A stretch of 38,695 nucleotides of DNA from an uncultured Veillonella sp. (lineage in GTDB: Bacteria > Bacillota > Negativicutes > Veillonellales > Veillonellaceae). The translations under genes and the position numbers were made by a program. Shown in pieces: positions 1 to 7,886 of the stretch. The notes beneath the pieces are model-generated. The model made no database searches, was not told where the DNA came from, and saw only the letters and a list, made by a program, of their open reading frames with translations. The stretch spans positions 1 to 38,695 of the forward strand of contig NZ_UQYC01000007.1 in NCBI RefSeq assembly GCF_900545205.1, in the 5' to 3' direction. Within the stretch, counting starts at the first letter, position 1. Each line of letters opens with the position of its first letter.

Positions 1-114
1 CTGTTTTGTCATAATAATTTTACGACATACCATAGTACCAGAAGGTGTCACAATTGCTACACCTGTTTTTTCATTGCCTGGATCTACAGCCAAAATGTAC
101 GTAGTATCAGTCAT
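1..114 (-). CDS. YqgF-like RNase H-fold protein, 5' part only
   Basis: These are the first 38 codons of a gene that runs off the left edge. The ATG at 114 is preceded by GAGGA at a 7-nt spacing. The protein starts MTDTTYILAVDPGNEKTGVA, the first beta-strand and Asp-containing loop (DPG.EKTG.A) of the RNase H-like/RuvC-YqgF fold, in which this Asp binds the catalytic metal. Relatives are annotated as putative Holliday junction resolvases or pre-16S rRNA processing nucleases. Only the first acidic residue is visible, so activity cannot be judged. A strong terminator separates it from the upstream lpt operon, so it is probably transcribed separately, although no clear promoter was found. Family assignment is moderately sure; function is inferred. 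Confidence 0.7.
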   Translation of the reverse strand, partial: MTDTTYILAVDPGNEKTGVAIVTPSGTMVCRKIIMTKQ

Positions 115-156
115 ATTACTATCCTCATTTCTAATACAGCATTTATATTTTAACAC

Positions 157-200
157 AAAACGAAGGTCTTATGTAAAAATTTACATAAGACCTTCGTTTA
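157..200 (-). terminator. Rho-independent terminator of the lpxI-lpt-DUF3084 operon
   Basis: A perfect 17-bp inverted repeat occupies 161-177 and 180-196 with a 2-nt spacer. On the minus strand it is followed by a TTTT run (160-157). It lies 32 nt after the stop of the DUF3084 gene. The plus side also has a short T-run, so some bidirectional activity is possible. Confidence 0.9.
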
Positions 201-228
201 AAGTATATAAACCAAAATACTATTCAAT

Positions 229-1443
229 TTAATAAGCTGGCATTTTAGCCTTATCATTAAAAACAGGCATTTGAGTAATACGTAACTTAAGATGTACAGG
301 ACCAGATGAATATGTATCACCATCAACATACGCTTCCACATGAACCTTGCCATGTATTGTAGCAATGCGACGAATAGCCGTAAACAAATCATCCCCTGGT
401 ATCGTTCCGATATCACCAGATAAGGAATCTGGAATTATGCCTTTCGCTCTCGCCTTTTCATTTACTTGCTTCAAGAATTGAAGCATAGCTGATTGAGCAT
501 TAGGCCCACCATCCATTACGGCAGAATGGATTACTTCTCCATTTTTATAAATAAATTGTTGTGGATATACTTGGATAACAGCCACTGCAGGTTCGCCAGC
601 AATGATATTTCCAGCCGCTACAACTTGAACGACCATAGGAGTCTTTGCACTATTAAGCTTTTGTGTAGCCACCTCAATATTTTGACGGTCTACATACACA
701 ACAGCTTGCCCTTGATCTTCAATACCTAAGCGACGTAGTACCAATTTATTGGTGTCATCAATAATATTTTTGATGGCTGCTTGACTATCTTCTTCACTTA
801 ACCCAGGTCGAACAACGGCTTGTGCCAATAATTGATCAACTTGGAAAAGAATAGTCCCTTCACGCAAATGAATAATGCCATTTTGCAATTGTTCTTGCGT
901 TGCTTGTAAATCCTTAATATGAGCTTCCATCTTAGCTCTTGTAGCTTCTAAGTCAGCTAACTTTTTAGATACTTCATCATATGAGGCTTGAAGTGTTGCT
1001 AACTCAGCTTCAGTAGCATCTTTGGCAGCTTGCGCACTAGCTAACTCCGCCTTGGTAGCTTCAACCTCACTGCGAATTTGCTCTATTTCAGCCATTCGTT
1101 CTGCTAGTTCTTGCTTATTTTGCTCAAGCAATGCTTGTCCTCGAATGAGCTCTTGCGTCTTAGCAGCCACCTCATCATTGAGTTGCTTCATATCCGCTCG
1201 CAACTGATCCATCCCAAAAAGTGCTGTTCTTACACTTTGAGAAGTAATGGTTAATACCCCTACTGTAGCAGCAGCAACTAATAAACCTGTTACGATAGTA
1301 ACAATAATCGATGTATGCTTAGGCCTTAATCCAAAGAGGGACATGCGACGCTTACCAACTTTGGTGCCTAACTTATCCCCCATGTAGGCAATAAGTCCAC
1401 CCATAAGGGCGATAATAACTAATATTTTAACACCTACTAACAT
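229..1443 (-). CDS. DUF3084 domain protein, membrane-anchored coiled coil
   Basis: This 404-residue protein matches the DUF3084 family, whose molecular function is not established. Two hydrophobic segments (about residues 4-21 and 46-65) flank a basic loop (GTKVGKRRMSLFGLRPKHTS). An Ala/Glu/Gln-rich coiled coil follows at about 75-190, then a mixed alpha/beta C-terminal domain. The topology suggests an inner-membrane hairpin with a long domain on one side. The ATG at 1443 has AAGGAGGG upstream. It is the last gene of the LPS synthesis/transport operon, 87 nt after the LptF-like permease and just before the terminator. Its position hints at an envelope role, but that is guilt by association. 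The family call rests on the characteristic N-terminus; no function is claimed. Confidence 0.85.
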   Translation of the reverse strand: MLVGVKILVIIALMGGLIAYMGDKLGTKVGKRRMSLFGLRPKHTSIIVTIVTGLLVAAATVGVLTITSQSVRTALFGMDQLRADMKQLNDEVAAKTQELIRGQALLEQNKQELAERMAEIEQIRSEVEATKAELASAQAAKDATEAELATLQASYDEVSKKLADLEATRAKMEAHIKDLQATQEQLQNGIIHLREGTILFQVDQLLAQAVVRPGLSEEDSQAAIKNIIDDTNKLVLRRLGIEDQGQAVVYVDRQNIEVATQKLNSAKTPMVVQVVAAGNIIAGEPAVAVIQVYPQQFIYKNGEVIHSAVMDGGPNAQSAMLQFLKQVNEKARAKGIIPDSLSGDIGTIPGDDLFTAIRRIATIHGKVHVEAYVDGDTYSSGPVHLKLRITQMPVFNDKAKMPAY

Positions 1444-1530
1444 CGAGTCCCTCCTTTCCTAAAATTACACAATTATTTAGTTCAAAAATATTATATTTCG
1501 TAAGTCAAATTTATTTCTTTATATACTAGG

Positions 1531-2622
1531 TTACTTGGATACACGCCAATTTAAATATAAACCTGCAATGATACCTAATGTATCTGGAATTAATGCAGCA
1601 AATACAGTCGGCAATGCCCCACCTTTACCTAATGCACCAGCAAATGTCATCACCCCATAGTAGATAAAGATGATTAAAATACTAATACCAAAGCCAATAG
1701 ATGAGCTAGAGCGTTGTTTTTGAAGGCCTAATGGAGCACCTACAAGAGCAAATACAAAGCTAGCTAATGGAATTGTAAAACGTTGGTACATTTCCATTTC
1801 TAGTTTATTTGCATTCGTATACGCCGCCTTATACGCTTTAATTTGATGACGTAATTCCTTGATTGTTAATTCTTCTGGTTTACGTTGATCTTGTTGAATA
1901 TCCTTTGGTGCAGATTTAATTGGCAAGGACTGCTCCTTAAATTTCATAGTACGTTCTACACCATCACCGGCGGAAATATCATAAATGATGCCGTTTTGCA
2001 TCACCCAATATTGACCATTCCAAACGGCAGTATCTGCATTTTCAACCTGTTGTAACTTGCCACCTTCACCAAATTGTTGCACCGTAATCATACTTAACTG
2101 TTTAGTCTCTGCATTGTAGCTTTTAGCATACATCAATGTACCCAAATCATTACCATTCATTGTTTTTAAAACGATATGATTTTGTGTTTGAGGTGATGCA
2201 TTTTTCATAATCTGTTCCCGTACAATTGTTTGATACATATTATTTGTACGTGGTACAACAAATTCATTAAATGCGACAGCCCCAATTGAGATGATGAGAG
2301 CGATGATGTATACCGGCATCGCTAAACGTAAAAAGCTAAGGCCACCGGCACGCATAACAACAATTTCACTGGTGCTACTCAAACGACTAAATGTCATAAG
2401 AGAAGCCAATAAAACTGACATAGGGAATGTTAAGATAACAATGCTTGGTAAAGCCAATACAAAGGCTTTCATAACAAGCAATAATGGAGCCCCATATTCA
2501 GTAATATATTGAGCAATTCTAAACAATGTGCCCGTACCAATAAAGATGCTGGTAAAAGCAAATACCCCAAATAGGAACGGTCCTACAAAGGCTTTTAGTA
2601 TATATTTATCTAATAATCTCAT
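1531..2622 (-). CDS. LptF/LptG family LPS export permease
   Basis: This 363-residue YjgP/YjgQ-family permease is the membrane part of the ABC machine that extracts LPS from the inner membrane and passes it to LptC and LptA. The layout is typical: three N-terminal membrane segments (about 12-120, with the motif RLSSTSEIVVMRAGG), a periplasmic beta-jellyroll domain (about 130-270) and three C-terminal segments ending LNWRVSK. The ATG at 2622 follows AGGAGG. It lies 9 nt after lptB. Proteobacteria use an LptF-LptG heterodimer; only one such gene is seen here. A homodimer, or a partner encoded elsewhere, is therefore implied but unproven. LptF and LptG cannot be told apart by eye. Confidence 0.93.
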   Translation of the reverse strand: MRLLDKYILKAFVGPFLFGVFAFTSIFIGTGTLFRIAQYITEYGAPLLLVMKAFVLALPSIVILTFPMSVLLASLMTFSRLSSTSEIVVMRAGGLSFLRLAMPVYIIALIISIGAVAFNEFVVPRTNNMYQTIVREQIMKNASPQTQNHIVLKTMNGNDLGTLMYAKSYNAETKQLSMITVQQFGEGGKLQQVENADTAVWNGQYWVMQNGIIYDISAGDGVERTMKFKEQSLPIKSAPKDIQQDQRKPEELTIKELRHQIKAYKAAYTNANKLEMEMYQRFTIPLASFVFALVGAPLGLQKQRSSSSIGFGISILIIFIYYGVMTFAGALGKGGALPTVFAALIPDTLGIIAGLYLNWRVSK

Positions 2623-2631
2623 AGTCCCCTC

Positions 2632-3351
2632 CTATAATCTAAAGTTATCCCCTAAGTAATGCTCACGAGCAATTGGATTGTTCGCGATTTCTTCAGGGGT
2701 ACCTTCTAGGAGGATTTTACCACTACTCAAAATATACGCCTTGTCTACAATCCCCAATGTTTCACGTACATTGTGGTCTGTAATCAAGATGCCAATACCT
2801 CGATTTTTAACATGTAAAATAATTTGTTGAATGTCAGCAACCGCTATAGGATCGACACCAGCAAAAGGTTCATCGAGAAGAATAAAATTCGGTTCTAATG
2901 CAAGGCAACGAGCGATTTCTACACGACGGCGTTCACCACCAGATAGCTGCATCCCCATACGCTCCCGAACATGACCAATATGAAATTCTTCAATGAGGGA
3001 TTCCACTATAGCTTCAATTTCATCAGATTTCTTTGATGTTGTTTGTAACATTGCACGAATATTATCCTCAACGGTCATAGAACGAAAGATTGATGCCTCT
3101 TGTGGAAGATACCCAATACCTTCAGCAGCGCGTTTATACATTGGAATATTCGTAATATCCTTGCCATCAACGGTAATGATACCAGAACTAGGTCGTTCAA
3201 TGCCTACAATCATATAGAATGATGTAGTTTTCCCTGCCCCATTAGGACCTAGGAGCCCAACGACTTGCCCCTTATCAACGCGTAGACTAACCCCGTCTAC
3301 TACATTGCGCCCGTTAAAGGTTTTGACTAAGTTTTTGGTTTCTATATACAT
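2632..3351 (-). CDS. lptB: LPS export ABC transporter ATPase LptB
   Basis: This 239-residue cytoplasmic ABC ATPase powers LPS extraction together with the LptF/G permease. Visible motifs are Walker A GPNGAGKTT near residue 35, the Q-loop (YLPQEASIF), signature LSGGERRRVEIARCLA, Walker B FILLDEPFAGVDP and the H-loop (ITDHNVRETL). The signature-region sequence and the C-terminus (AREHYLGDNFRL) are typical of LptB rather than of generic ABC subunits. The ATG at 3351 follows AAGGA at a 6-nt spacing. It sits 9 nt after lptA and 9 nt before the permease, so the four Lpt genes are translated as one block. Identification is secure. Confidence 0.96.
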   Translation of the reverse strand: MYIETKNLVKTFNGRNVVDGVSLRVDKGQVVGLLGPNGAGKTTSFYMIVGIERPSSGIITVDGKDITNIPMYKRAAEGIGYLPQEASIFRSMTVEDNIRAMLQTTSKKSDEIEAIVESLIEEFHIGHVRERMGMQLSGGERRRVEIARCLALEPNFILLDEPFAGVDPIAVADIQQIILHVKNRGIGILITDHNVRETLGIVDKAYILSSGKILLEGTPEEIANNPIAREHYLGDNFRL

Positions 3352-3360
3352 ATTTAATCC

Positions 3361-4080
3361 TTATTGATTTGGAACAATGATAAGTGTACTACGGCCACCT
3401 AATGTTTCAGCAGAATCATCGGCAAGACGGATTTTAAGCTCTGGTGCATTGAGCACATTACCGTTTTGAACAGCATGAGCAGAACCAGATAAAAGTACAA
3501 CGCCATCATTTTGATTTGGTGTTTGTGTATAGGTAGCACGTTCTGCAGAGCCAGATACATTTCGTTCTGGGTTAGAGAATGTCACATCCCCTTGTGCCAC
3601 TGCACGAATTTCTTTTAGCCAACCTTCTACTTGATTACCTGTCAAAGTAGTGCCTTCTGCAATCAAACGAGCATTGCCAGATACAAGACCATACTCTGTA
3701 TCTGTATTATATTCAACTTTATCACCGAAAATTTGACGATCGCTACGTTGTAAATGAACTCCGCCATTAGCAGTGAATTTATTATTATTGTAACTGTGCA
3801 CTGATTCTGCAGACATAGCCATATCAGAACCAATCATAGATACGCCGCCATCTAGATTTGCTTCCTGAGTTTTTGTATTATACCATCCATTGGCACCAGT
3901 CATCGTTTTATCAGCTTGAGTAATTACCACATTACCTTTTGCATCAGCAATTCCCGTATTGCCATCATAAGATAATGTATCTGCGCTAATAGTCAAAGGA
4001 TCATTTGCGGCCCAAGCTGTAACAGATGCTGTCATAAGCATAGCCAAAATAGCCATACCAATCTGTTTTTTCTTATTCAT
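3361..4080 (-). CDS. lptA: LptA/OstA-like periplasmic LPS carrier protein
   Basis: This 239-residue exported protein is built of OstA/LptA beta-jellyroll repeats (LSYDGNTGIADAKGNVVIT, then two more similar units). LptA bridges LptC to LptD and carries LPS across the periplasm. A signal peptide is clear (MNKKKQIGMAILAM... with a cut after TAWA). The start chosen is the ATG at 4080, which has GAGGA 6 nt upstream. The ATG at 4095 overlaps the lptC stop as TAATG but has no Shine-Dalgarno site and would add five residues before the signal peptide. The protein is longer than E. coli LptA (about 185 residues), so it may span more of the periplasm alone. No LptD gene lies in the window. Confidence 0.88.
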   Translation of the reverse strand: MNKKKQIGMAILAMLMTASVTAWAANDPLTISADTLSYDGNTGIADAKGNVVITQADKTMTGANGWYNTKTQEANLDGGVSMIGSDMAMSAESVHSYNNNKFTANGGVHLQRSDRQIFGDKVEYNTDTEYGLVSGNARLIAEGTTLTGNQVEGWLKEIRAVAQGDVTFSNPERNVSGSAERATYTQTPNQNDGVVLLSGSAHAVQNGNVLNAPELKIRLADDSAETLGGRSTLIIVPNQ

Positions 4081-4094
4081 TATATTTCCTCGCA

Positions 4095-4631
4095 TTACTT
4101 CTTCGTTAACTTTGCATTACCAATAGCTTTAATTTTCTTCAAGGACATGTTGCCTTCAAGTTTATCACCAGTTAATGTTATATCTTTACCGTTATAGGTA
4201 AAGGCAGATTTAGATGTCAACGTTTTCGTCTTATTATCAAAGTGAAGTGCATCAGTTTTAAACTCAGCTCCATCAGTATTTGTGGCTGTAACACCTTGAT
4301 CAATATCAAGGGAGTTACGATCACCGGTCAATACAGCGTGAGGTGCTGTGATTGTTGTAGTTACATCATCTTGATAGAAAAGACCTTTTAAATTAGTCAG
4401 CACAATAGCTTTTGTACGTGGATCATATTCAATCTTTTCAGCTGATAATGCCCATACTAGCTTGCCATCTTTTTCTTCTTGTAAATCGGCTCCTTGGAAA
4501 TTAACTAGTTGTCCATTCTGATTTTGAGTGGTACCAACATCACCAGAGTCTTTCATAATATATACGATAAGACCAATCAGCGCCAACACTATGGCGGCCA
4601 CTATGGCAATTAATTTTTTATTGTTTTTCAT
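4095..4631 (-). CDS. lptC: LPS export protein LptC
   Basis: This 178-residue bitopic inner-membrane protein has one N-terminal membrane helix (about residues 8-26) followed by an LptC-type beta-jellyroll (FQGADLQEEKDGKLVWALSA, then repeated strands with DxG turns). LptC receives LPS from the permease and hands it to LptA. The ATG at 4631 follows GGGAGAGGG and lies inside the last codons of the upstream acyltransferase gene (14-nt overlap), indicating translational coupling. Its stop touches the alternative first ATG of lptA (TAATG). Sequence divergence from proteobacterial LptC is large; the assignment rests on the anchor-plus-jellyroll layout and on its place immediately before lptA and lptB. 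Confidence 0.88.
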   Translation of the reverse strand: MKNNKKLIAIVAAIVLALIGLIVYIMKDSGDVGTTQNQNGQLVNFQGADLQEEKDGKLVWALSAEKIEYDPRTKAIVLTNLKGLFYQDDVTTTITAPHAVLTGDRNSLDIDQGVTATNTDGAEFKTDALHFDNKTKTLTSKSAFTYNGKDITLTGDKLEGNMSLKKIKAIGNAKLTKK

Positions 4632-5550
4632 GTGCCCTCTCCCGTGCAGCTACCTTCTTATCATAATCAATAATTTGATCCATCTTAGTCATCCAACGAT
4701 GTTGGAACCATAGCCACTCATCTGGATGCTCACGAATAAAGTCTTCTGTAACACGTACACATTCCTCAGTTAGACGATACATATCTGCATCTTCATCACC
4801 TGTATCAATATAATGTAAGGCTGGTAGAATGTGAACAATATGACCACCTTCTGGTTTTCGAGATGCAAAAATTGGAACTACTGGAGATCCAAATTTTCTT
4901 GCAAACGTAGCGGGACCAATAACGGCCGAGGAATCTTGGCCTAAAAATGGAACAGGTAAACCATGTATATAGCCATCTTGGTCAGCTAAAAAACCAAGTA
5001 ATTTTTTCTTTTTTAATGCTTTAGCAGCAGAAACGATTTCATTGCCACCACTAGCAAACACATCAAGGCCCACCATCTCACGATATTCATTCATGAGACG
5101 TGTAAATTGAGCATTAGGTTGTTTCTTAACAATAGTAGTTGATGGATATCCATGAGCAGCCATGGCAGCCCCCATCCATTCCCAGTTGCCAACATGTCCA
5201 GTAAGAACAATGACACCTTTATCTTCAGCGATGGCTTTCTCTAAATGTTCTACGCCTCGCATTTCAATATGTTTATTGATAAAGGACTTTGTCAGATTTG
5301 GCATATATAAGACTTCCATAACACTACGGCCAAGATTCTTGAACAATTTTTCAATTAATTGCTCTGCCTCTTGATCATTCATGTTCATGCCAATCTTTAT
5401 ATTTTTTATACCTCTAAGTTTTTGCTTCTTCGCTATGAGGCCATATACTGGCCCTAAACTAGCGCCTATGAGCAAAATGAGCTTGTATGGCAGTCGGCAA
5501 ACAAGCCAGCTAATACCTTTAACTAAATGGTATTGCCATTCGTTATTCAT
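4618..5550 (-). CDS. LpxL/HtrB-type lipid A late acyltransferase (second copy)
   Basis: This 310-residue member of the lysophospholipid/lipid A acyltransferase family transfers acyl chains from acyl-ACP to Kdo2-lipid A at the inner membrane. An N-terminal hydrophobic segment precedes the catalytic HX4(D/E) motif, seen as HVGNWE (H119, E124). Typical blocks follow: TIVKKQPNAQF, a basic loop, FLADQDG, FLGQDSSAVIGPATFA and EWLWFQHRW. The ATG at 5550 is chosen because AAGGAGGT lies 8 nt upstream; the in-frame ATG at 5595 lies inside kdsC and has no comparable site. A paralogue sits at 17536-18438 in another operon, so two secondary acylations, or two acceptor specificities, are likely. Which chain each adds cannot be told from sequence. 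Confidence 0.9.
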   Translation of the reverse strand: MNNEWQYHLVKGISWLVCRLPYKLILLIGASLGPVYGLIAKKQKLRGIKNIKIGMNMNDQEAEQLIEKLFKNLGRSVMEVLYMPNLTKSFINKHIEMRGVEHLEKAIAEDKGVIVLTGHVGNWEWMGAAMAAHGYPSTTIVKKQPNAQFTRLMNEYREMVGLDVFASGGNEIVSAAKALKKKKLLGFLADQDGYIHGLPVPFLGQDSSAVIGPATFARKFGSPVVPIFASRKPEGGHIVHILPALHYIDTGDEDADMYRLTEECVRVTEDFIREHPDEWLWFQHRWMTKMDQIIDYDKKVAARERAHEKQ

Positions 5551-5563
5551 TCTGCCCACCTCC

Positions 5564-6085
5564 TTATTGTCCATGAGCATGGGCCTCTCGTGCATAATCT
5601 GCTACAACAGTTTCCCATAGTCCTTGTTTCTTCAAGATATATTCTACAGCCTCTCTAACGGCACCATGGCCTCCATTGACAGTAGATATAAATTTAGCTA
5701 ATTCTTTGACCTCTGGTACCGCATTATTGGGTGCCATCGGTAGTCCTACAATTTGAAGAGCCCCTAAATCATTTAAGTCATCCCCCATGTAAGCAATCTC
5801 TTCTAAATTGATTTGATGCTCTTTACAAAGGGTTCTTAATGCTTCTGTCTTATTGGCATGCCCCATAAGCAATGCATCAAAATGAAGCTCCTTAGCACGT
5901 CGCTCAACCATAGGAGATATCCGTGCTGTGATGATGGCAAGCTTAAGTCCTACTTTTCGAGCTGCCGTTAATCCTAGGCCATCTTTTACAGAGAAAGACT
6001 TAAGCTCTTCCCCACTTGATGTATAGATTAGAGTACCATCAGATAGCACGCCATCAACATCAAGAACAATCCATTGAATATTCAT
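5564..6085 (-). CDS. kdsC: Kdo-8-phosphate phosphatase KdsC (HAD)
   Basis: This 173-residue HAD-superfamily enzyme hydrolyses Kdo-8-phosphate to Kdo, the step between KdsA and KdsB. HAD motif I is DVDGVLSDG near residue 8 (nucleophile Asp and acid/base Asp). Motif II lies in LAIITARIS, and motif III/IV is MGDDLNDLGAL. The small capless C0 type and the length match KdsC. The ATG at 6085 shares its first base with the last base of the kdsD stop (TAATG) and has GAGG upstream, so the two are translationally coupled. The C-terminal tail ends in a His-rich AREAHAHGQ. It lies within the continuous run kdsB-kdsA-kdsD-kdsC. Confidence 0.94.
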   Translation of the reverse strand: MNIQWIVLDVDGVLSDGTLIYTSSGEELKSFSVKDGLGLTAARKVGLKLAIITARISPMVERRAKELHFDALLMGHANKTEALRTLCKEHQINLEEIAYMGDDLNDLGALQIVGLPMAPNNAVPEVKELAKFISTVNGGHGAVREAVEYILKKQGLWETVVADYAREAHAHGQ

Positions 6086-7056
6086 TATACAATGCCTCTA
6101 CGCAATAAATCCGTAATATGAACAATGCCTAGACATTTATTATCTGTATCTACAACTGGTAACACCGTAATAGGGCGTGGTTGATTTTTCTCCATTAAAT
6201 GAAGAGCTTCAGCCGCTAATTTGTCCTTTGTAATCGTACGAGGCATAGAGGTCATCATATCCTCTACAGGCCATTCTAGGAAATTACTACCAGAATCTAA
6301 TCCGCGGCGCACATCACCATCGGTAACAAGGCCTAATAAGTGACCTTCTTCATCAATAACATTAGTAGCACCTAAACCTTTTTCGGTCATTACAAAGAGT
6401 GCATCTCGCACTGTTGCACCTTTAAATACCGTAGGATTATCTTCACCACCATGCATAATATTTTCTACGGTCAACAATAATTTGCGACCAAGAGAACCAC
6501 CTGGATGGAATACAGCAAAGTTTTCAGGTGTAAAGTGATGTCGTTCTAATAAGCATACTGCTAAGGCATCACCTAATGCTAAAGCAACAGTAGTACTTGT
6601 AGTTGGCGCTAACCCCAATGGACAAGCTTCACGTTCTACTTCAGCTAGCAATACAATATCAGAATTCTTAGCTAATGTAGATTCTGGTTTACCTACAACA
6701 CAAATTAATTTTGCACCTATGCGACGTAAGGATGGTAAGATACTGATGATTTCGCCTGTTTCGCCACTATTGGAAAAAGCTAATACTACATCATCTTCTG
6801 TAATCATACCAAGATCGCCATGCACACCTTCACCAGGATGCATGAAAAGTGCCGGTGTACCAGTACTAGCCAAGGTAGCCGCAATTTTGCGACCAATATG
6901 ACCAGATTTTCCCATACCAGTACATACTACACGGCCCTTACAAGCCAAAATCATATTTACAGCATTTACAAAATTGTGATCCAAACGAGAACTTAATTCC
7001 TCAATAGCACGTGCTTCCTCATGAAGTACCTGTGCTGCTTGTTCTAAAATAGTCAC
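6085..7056 (-). CDS. kdsD: D-arabinose 5-phosphate isomerase KdsD (SIS + 2 CBS)
   Basis: This 323-residue enzyme interconverts ribulose 5-phosphate and arabinose 5-phosphate, the first committed step towards Kdo. An N-terminal SIS domain (about 35-175) carries TGMGKSGHIGRKIAATLAST and HPGEGVHGDLGMI, and an SNSGETGEI phosphosugar-binding loop. Two CBS domains follow (about 205-323; DALFVMTEKGLGATNVID and a second repeat ending GIVHITDLLRRGIV). This is the KpsF/GutQ/KdsD family; the Kdo gene context selects KdsD. The start is GTG at 7056 with an AGGGGCGG-like site 5 nt upstream. It is 11 nt after kdsA and overlaps kdsC by one base. Confidence 0.95.
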   Translation of the reverse strand: MTILEQAAQVLHEEARAIEELSSRLDHNFVNAVNMILACKGRVVCTGMGKSGHIGRKIAATLASTGTPALFMHPGEGVHGDLGMITEDDVVLAFSNSGETGEIISILPSLRRIGAKLICVVGKPESTLAKNSDIVLLAEVEREACPLGLAPTTSTTVALALGDALAVCLLERHHFTPENFAVFHPGGSLGRKLLLTVENIMHGGEDNPTVFKGATVRDALFVMTEKGLGATNVIDEEGHLLGLVTDGDVRRGLDSGSNFLEWPVEDMMTSMPRTITKDKLAAEALHLMEKNQPRPITVLPVVDTDNKCLGIVHITDLLRRGIV

Positions 7057-7067
7057 AAATACCGCCC

Positions 7068-7886
7068 CTAACCTTTTACGATTTTATCAATAGCTACTAA
7101 ATCTCGTAGCAAAGCTTCAAAATTATCTAAGTATAACATGTTTGGACCATCGGATAAGGCTTCCTCTGGATTATCATGTACTTCAAAGAATAGACCATCT
7201 ACACCACTTGCAACAGCGGCACGAGCCAAGTTTGGTACAAATTCGCGATTACCACTAGATTTAGTACCTGCGCCACCAGGTAATTGAACGCTATGTGTAG
7301 CATCGAATACTACTGGATAATCAAAAGAGCGCATAATTGGGAAAGATCTCATATCTACAACGAGATTGTTATAGCCAAAGCTAAATCCACGCTCTGTAAG
7401 CATAAGATTTTCATTGCCTGTTTCTTTCATTTTATTTAAGACATTTTCCATATCTTTAGGTGCCATAAATTGACCTTTTTTCACATTTACGCATTTGCCA
7501 GTTTTAGCTGCACCATATACAAGATCTGTTTGACGACATAAGAAAGCTGGAATTTGTAAAACATCCAATACTTCTGCAGCCGGTTCGATTTGTTCAATGG
7601 AGTGAATATCACTTACAACTGGTACATTCAGTTCTTTTTTTATAGAAGCAAGGATTTTTAGACCTTCCTCAAGACCTGGTCCACGGAAAGAACCGTAGCT
7701 AGAACGGTTGGCCTTATCGAAAGAAGCTTTAAAGATATATGGAACTCCTAAGCGTTCACAAATTTCTTTTGCTCGTTTGCCAATAGCCAATGTACGGTCA
7801 TAATCTTCAATAACACAAGGTCCAGCAAGGACAAAAAGACCTTTACCGCCACCGACTGTAATATCTTTAATTTGAACTGTTTTCAT
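7068..7886 (-). CDS. kdsA: Kdo-8-phosphate synthase KdsA, metal-dependent type
   Basis: This 272-residue enzyme condenses arabinose 5-phosphate with phosphoenolpyruvate to Kdo-8-phosphate. Family blocks are LAGPCVIED, FKASFDKANRSS, RGFSFGYNNLVVDMR and FDATHSVQLPGG. Residues C24, H198, E235 and D246 are all present and match the four metal ligands known in Aquifex aeolicus KdsA (C11, H185, E222, D233) with a constant 13-residue offset. This makes it the class II, metal-requiring form, unlike E. coli KdsA, which has Asn in place of Cys. The ATG at 7886 follows AGAGGAG and directly abuts the kdsB stop (TAAATG). Confidence 0.96.
   Translation of the reverse strand: MKTVQIKDITVGGGKGLFVLAGPCVIEDYDRTLAIGKRAKEICERLGVPYIFKASFDKANRSSYGSFRGPGLEEGLKILASIKKELNVPVVSDIHSIEQIEPAAEVLDVLQIPAFLCRQTDLVYGAAKTGKCVNVKKGQFMAPKDMENVLNKMKETGNENLMLTERGFSFGYNNLVVDMRSFPIMRSFDYPVVFDATHSVQLPGGAGTKSSGNREFVPNLARAAVASGVDGLFFEVHDNPEEALSDGPNMLYLDNFEALLRDLVAIDKIVKG

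Noticed and set aside
1444..1530. Internal promoter before the DUF3084 gene
   Set aside because: TTGACT and TATAAT are both present but only 7 nt apart, so they cannot work as a pair.
4081..4095. ATG at 4095 for lptA
   Set aside because: It has no Shine-Dalgarno site; the ATG at 4080 has GAGGA and gives a clean signal peptide, although TAATG re-initiation cannot be excluded.
5551..5595. Upstream ATG (5595) for the second acyltransferase
   Set aside because: It lies inside kdsC and lacks a Shine-Dalgarno site, while the ATG at 5550 has AAGGAGGT at ideal spacing.
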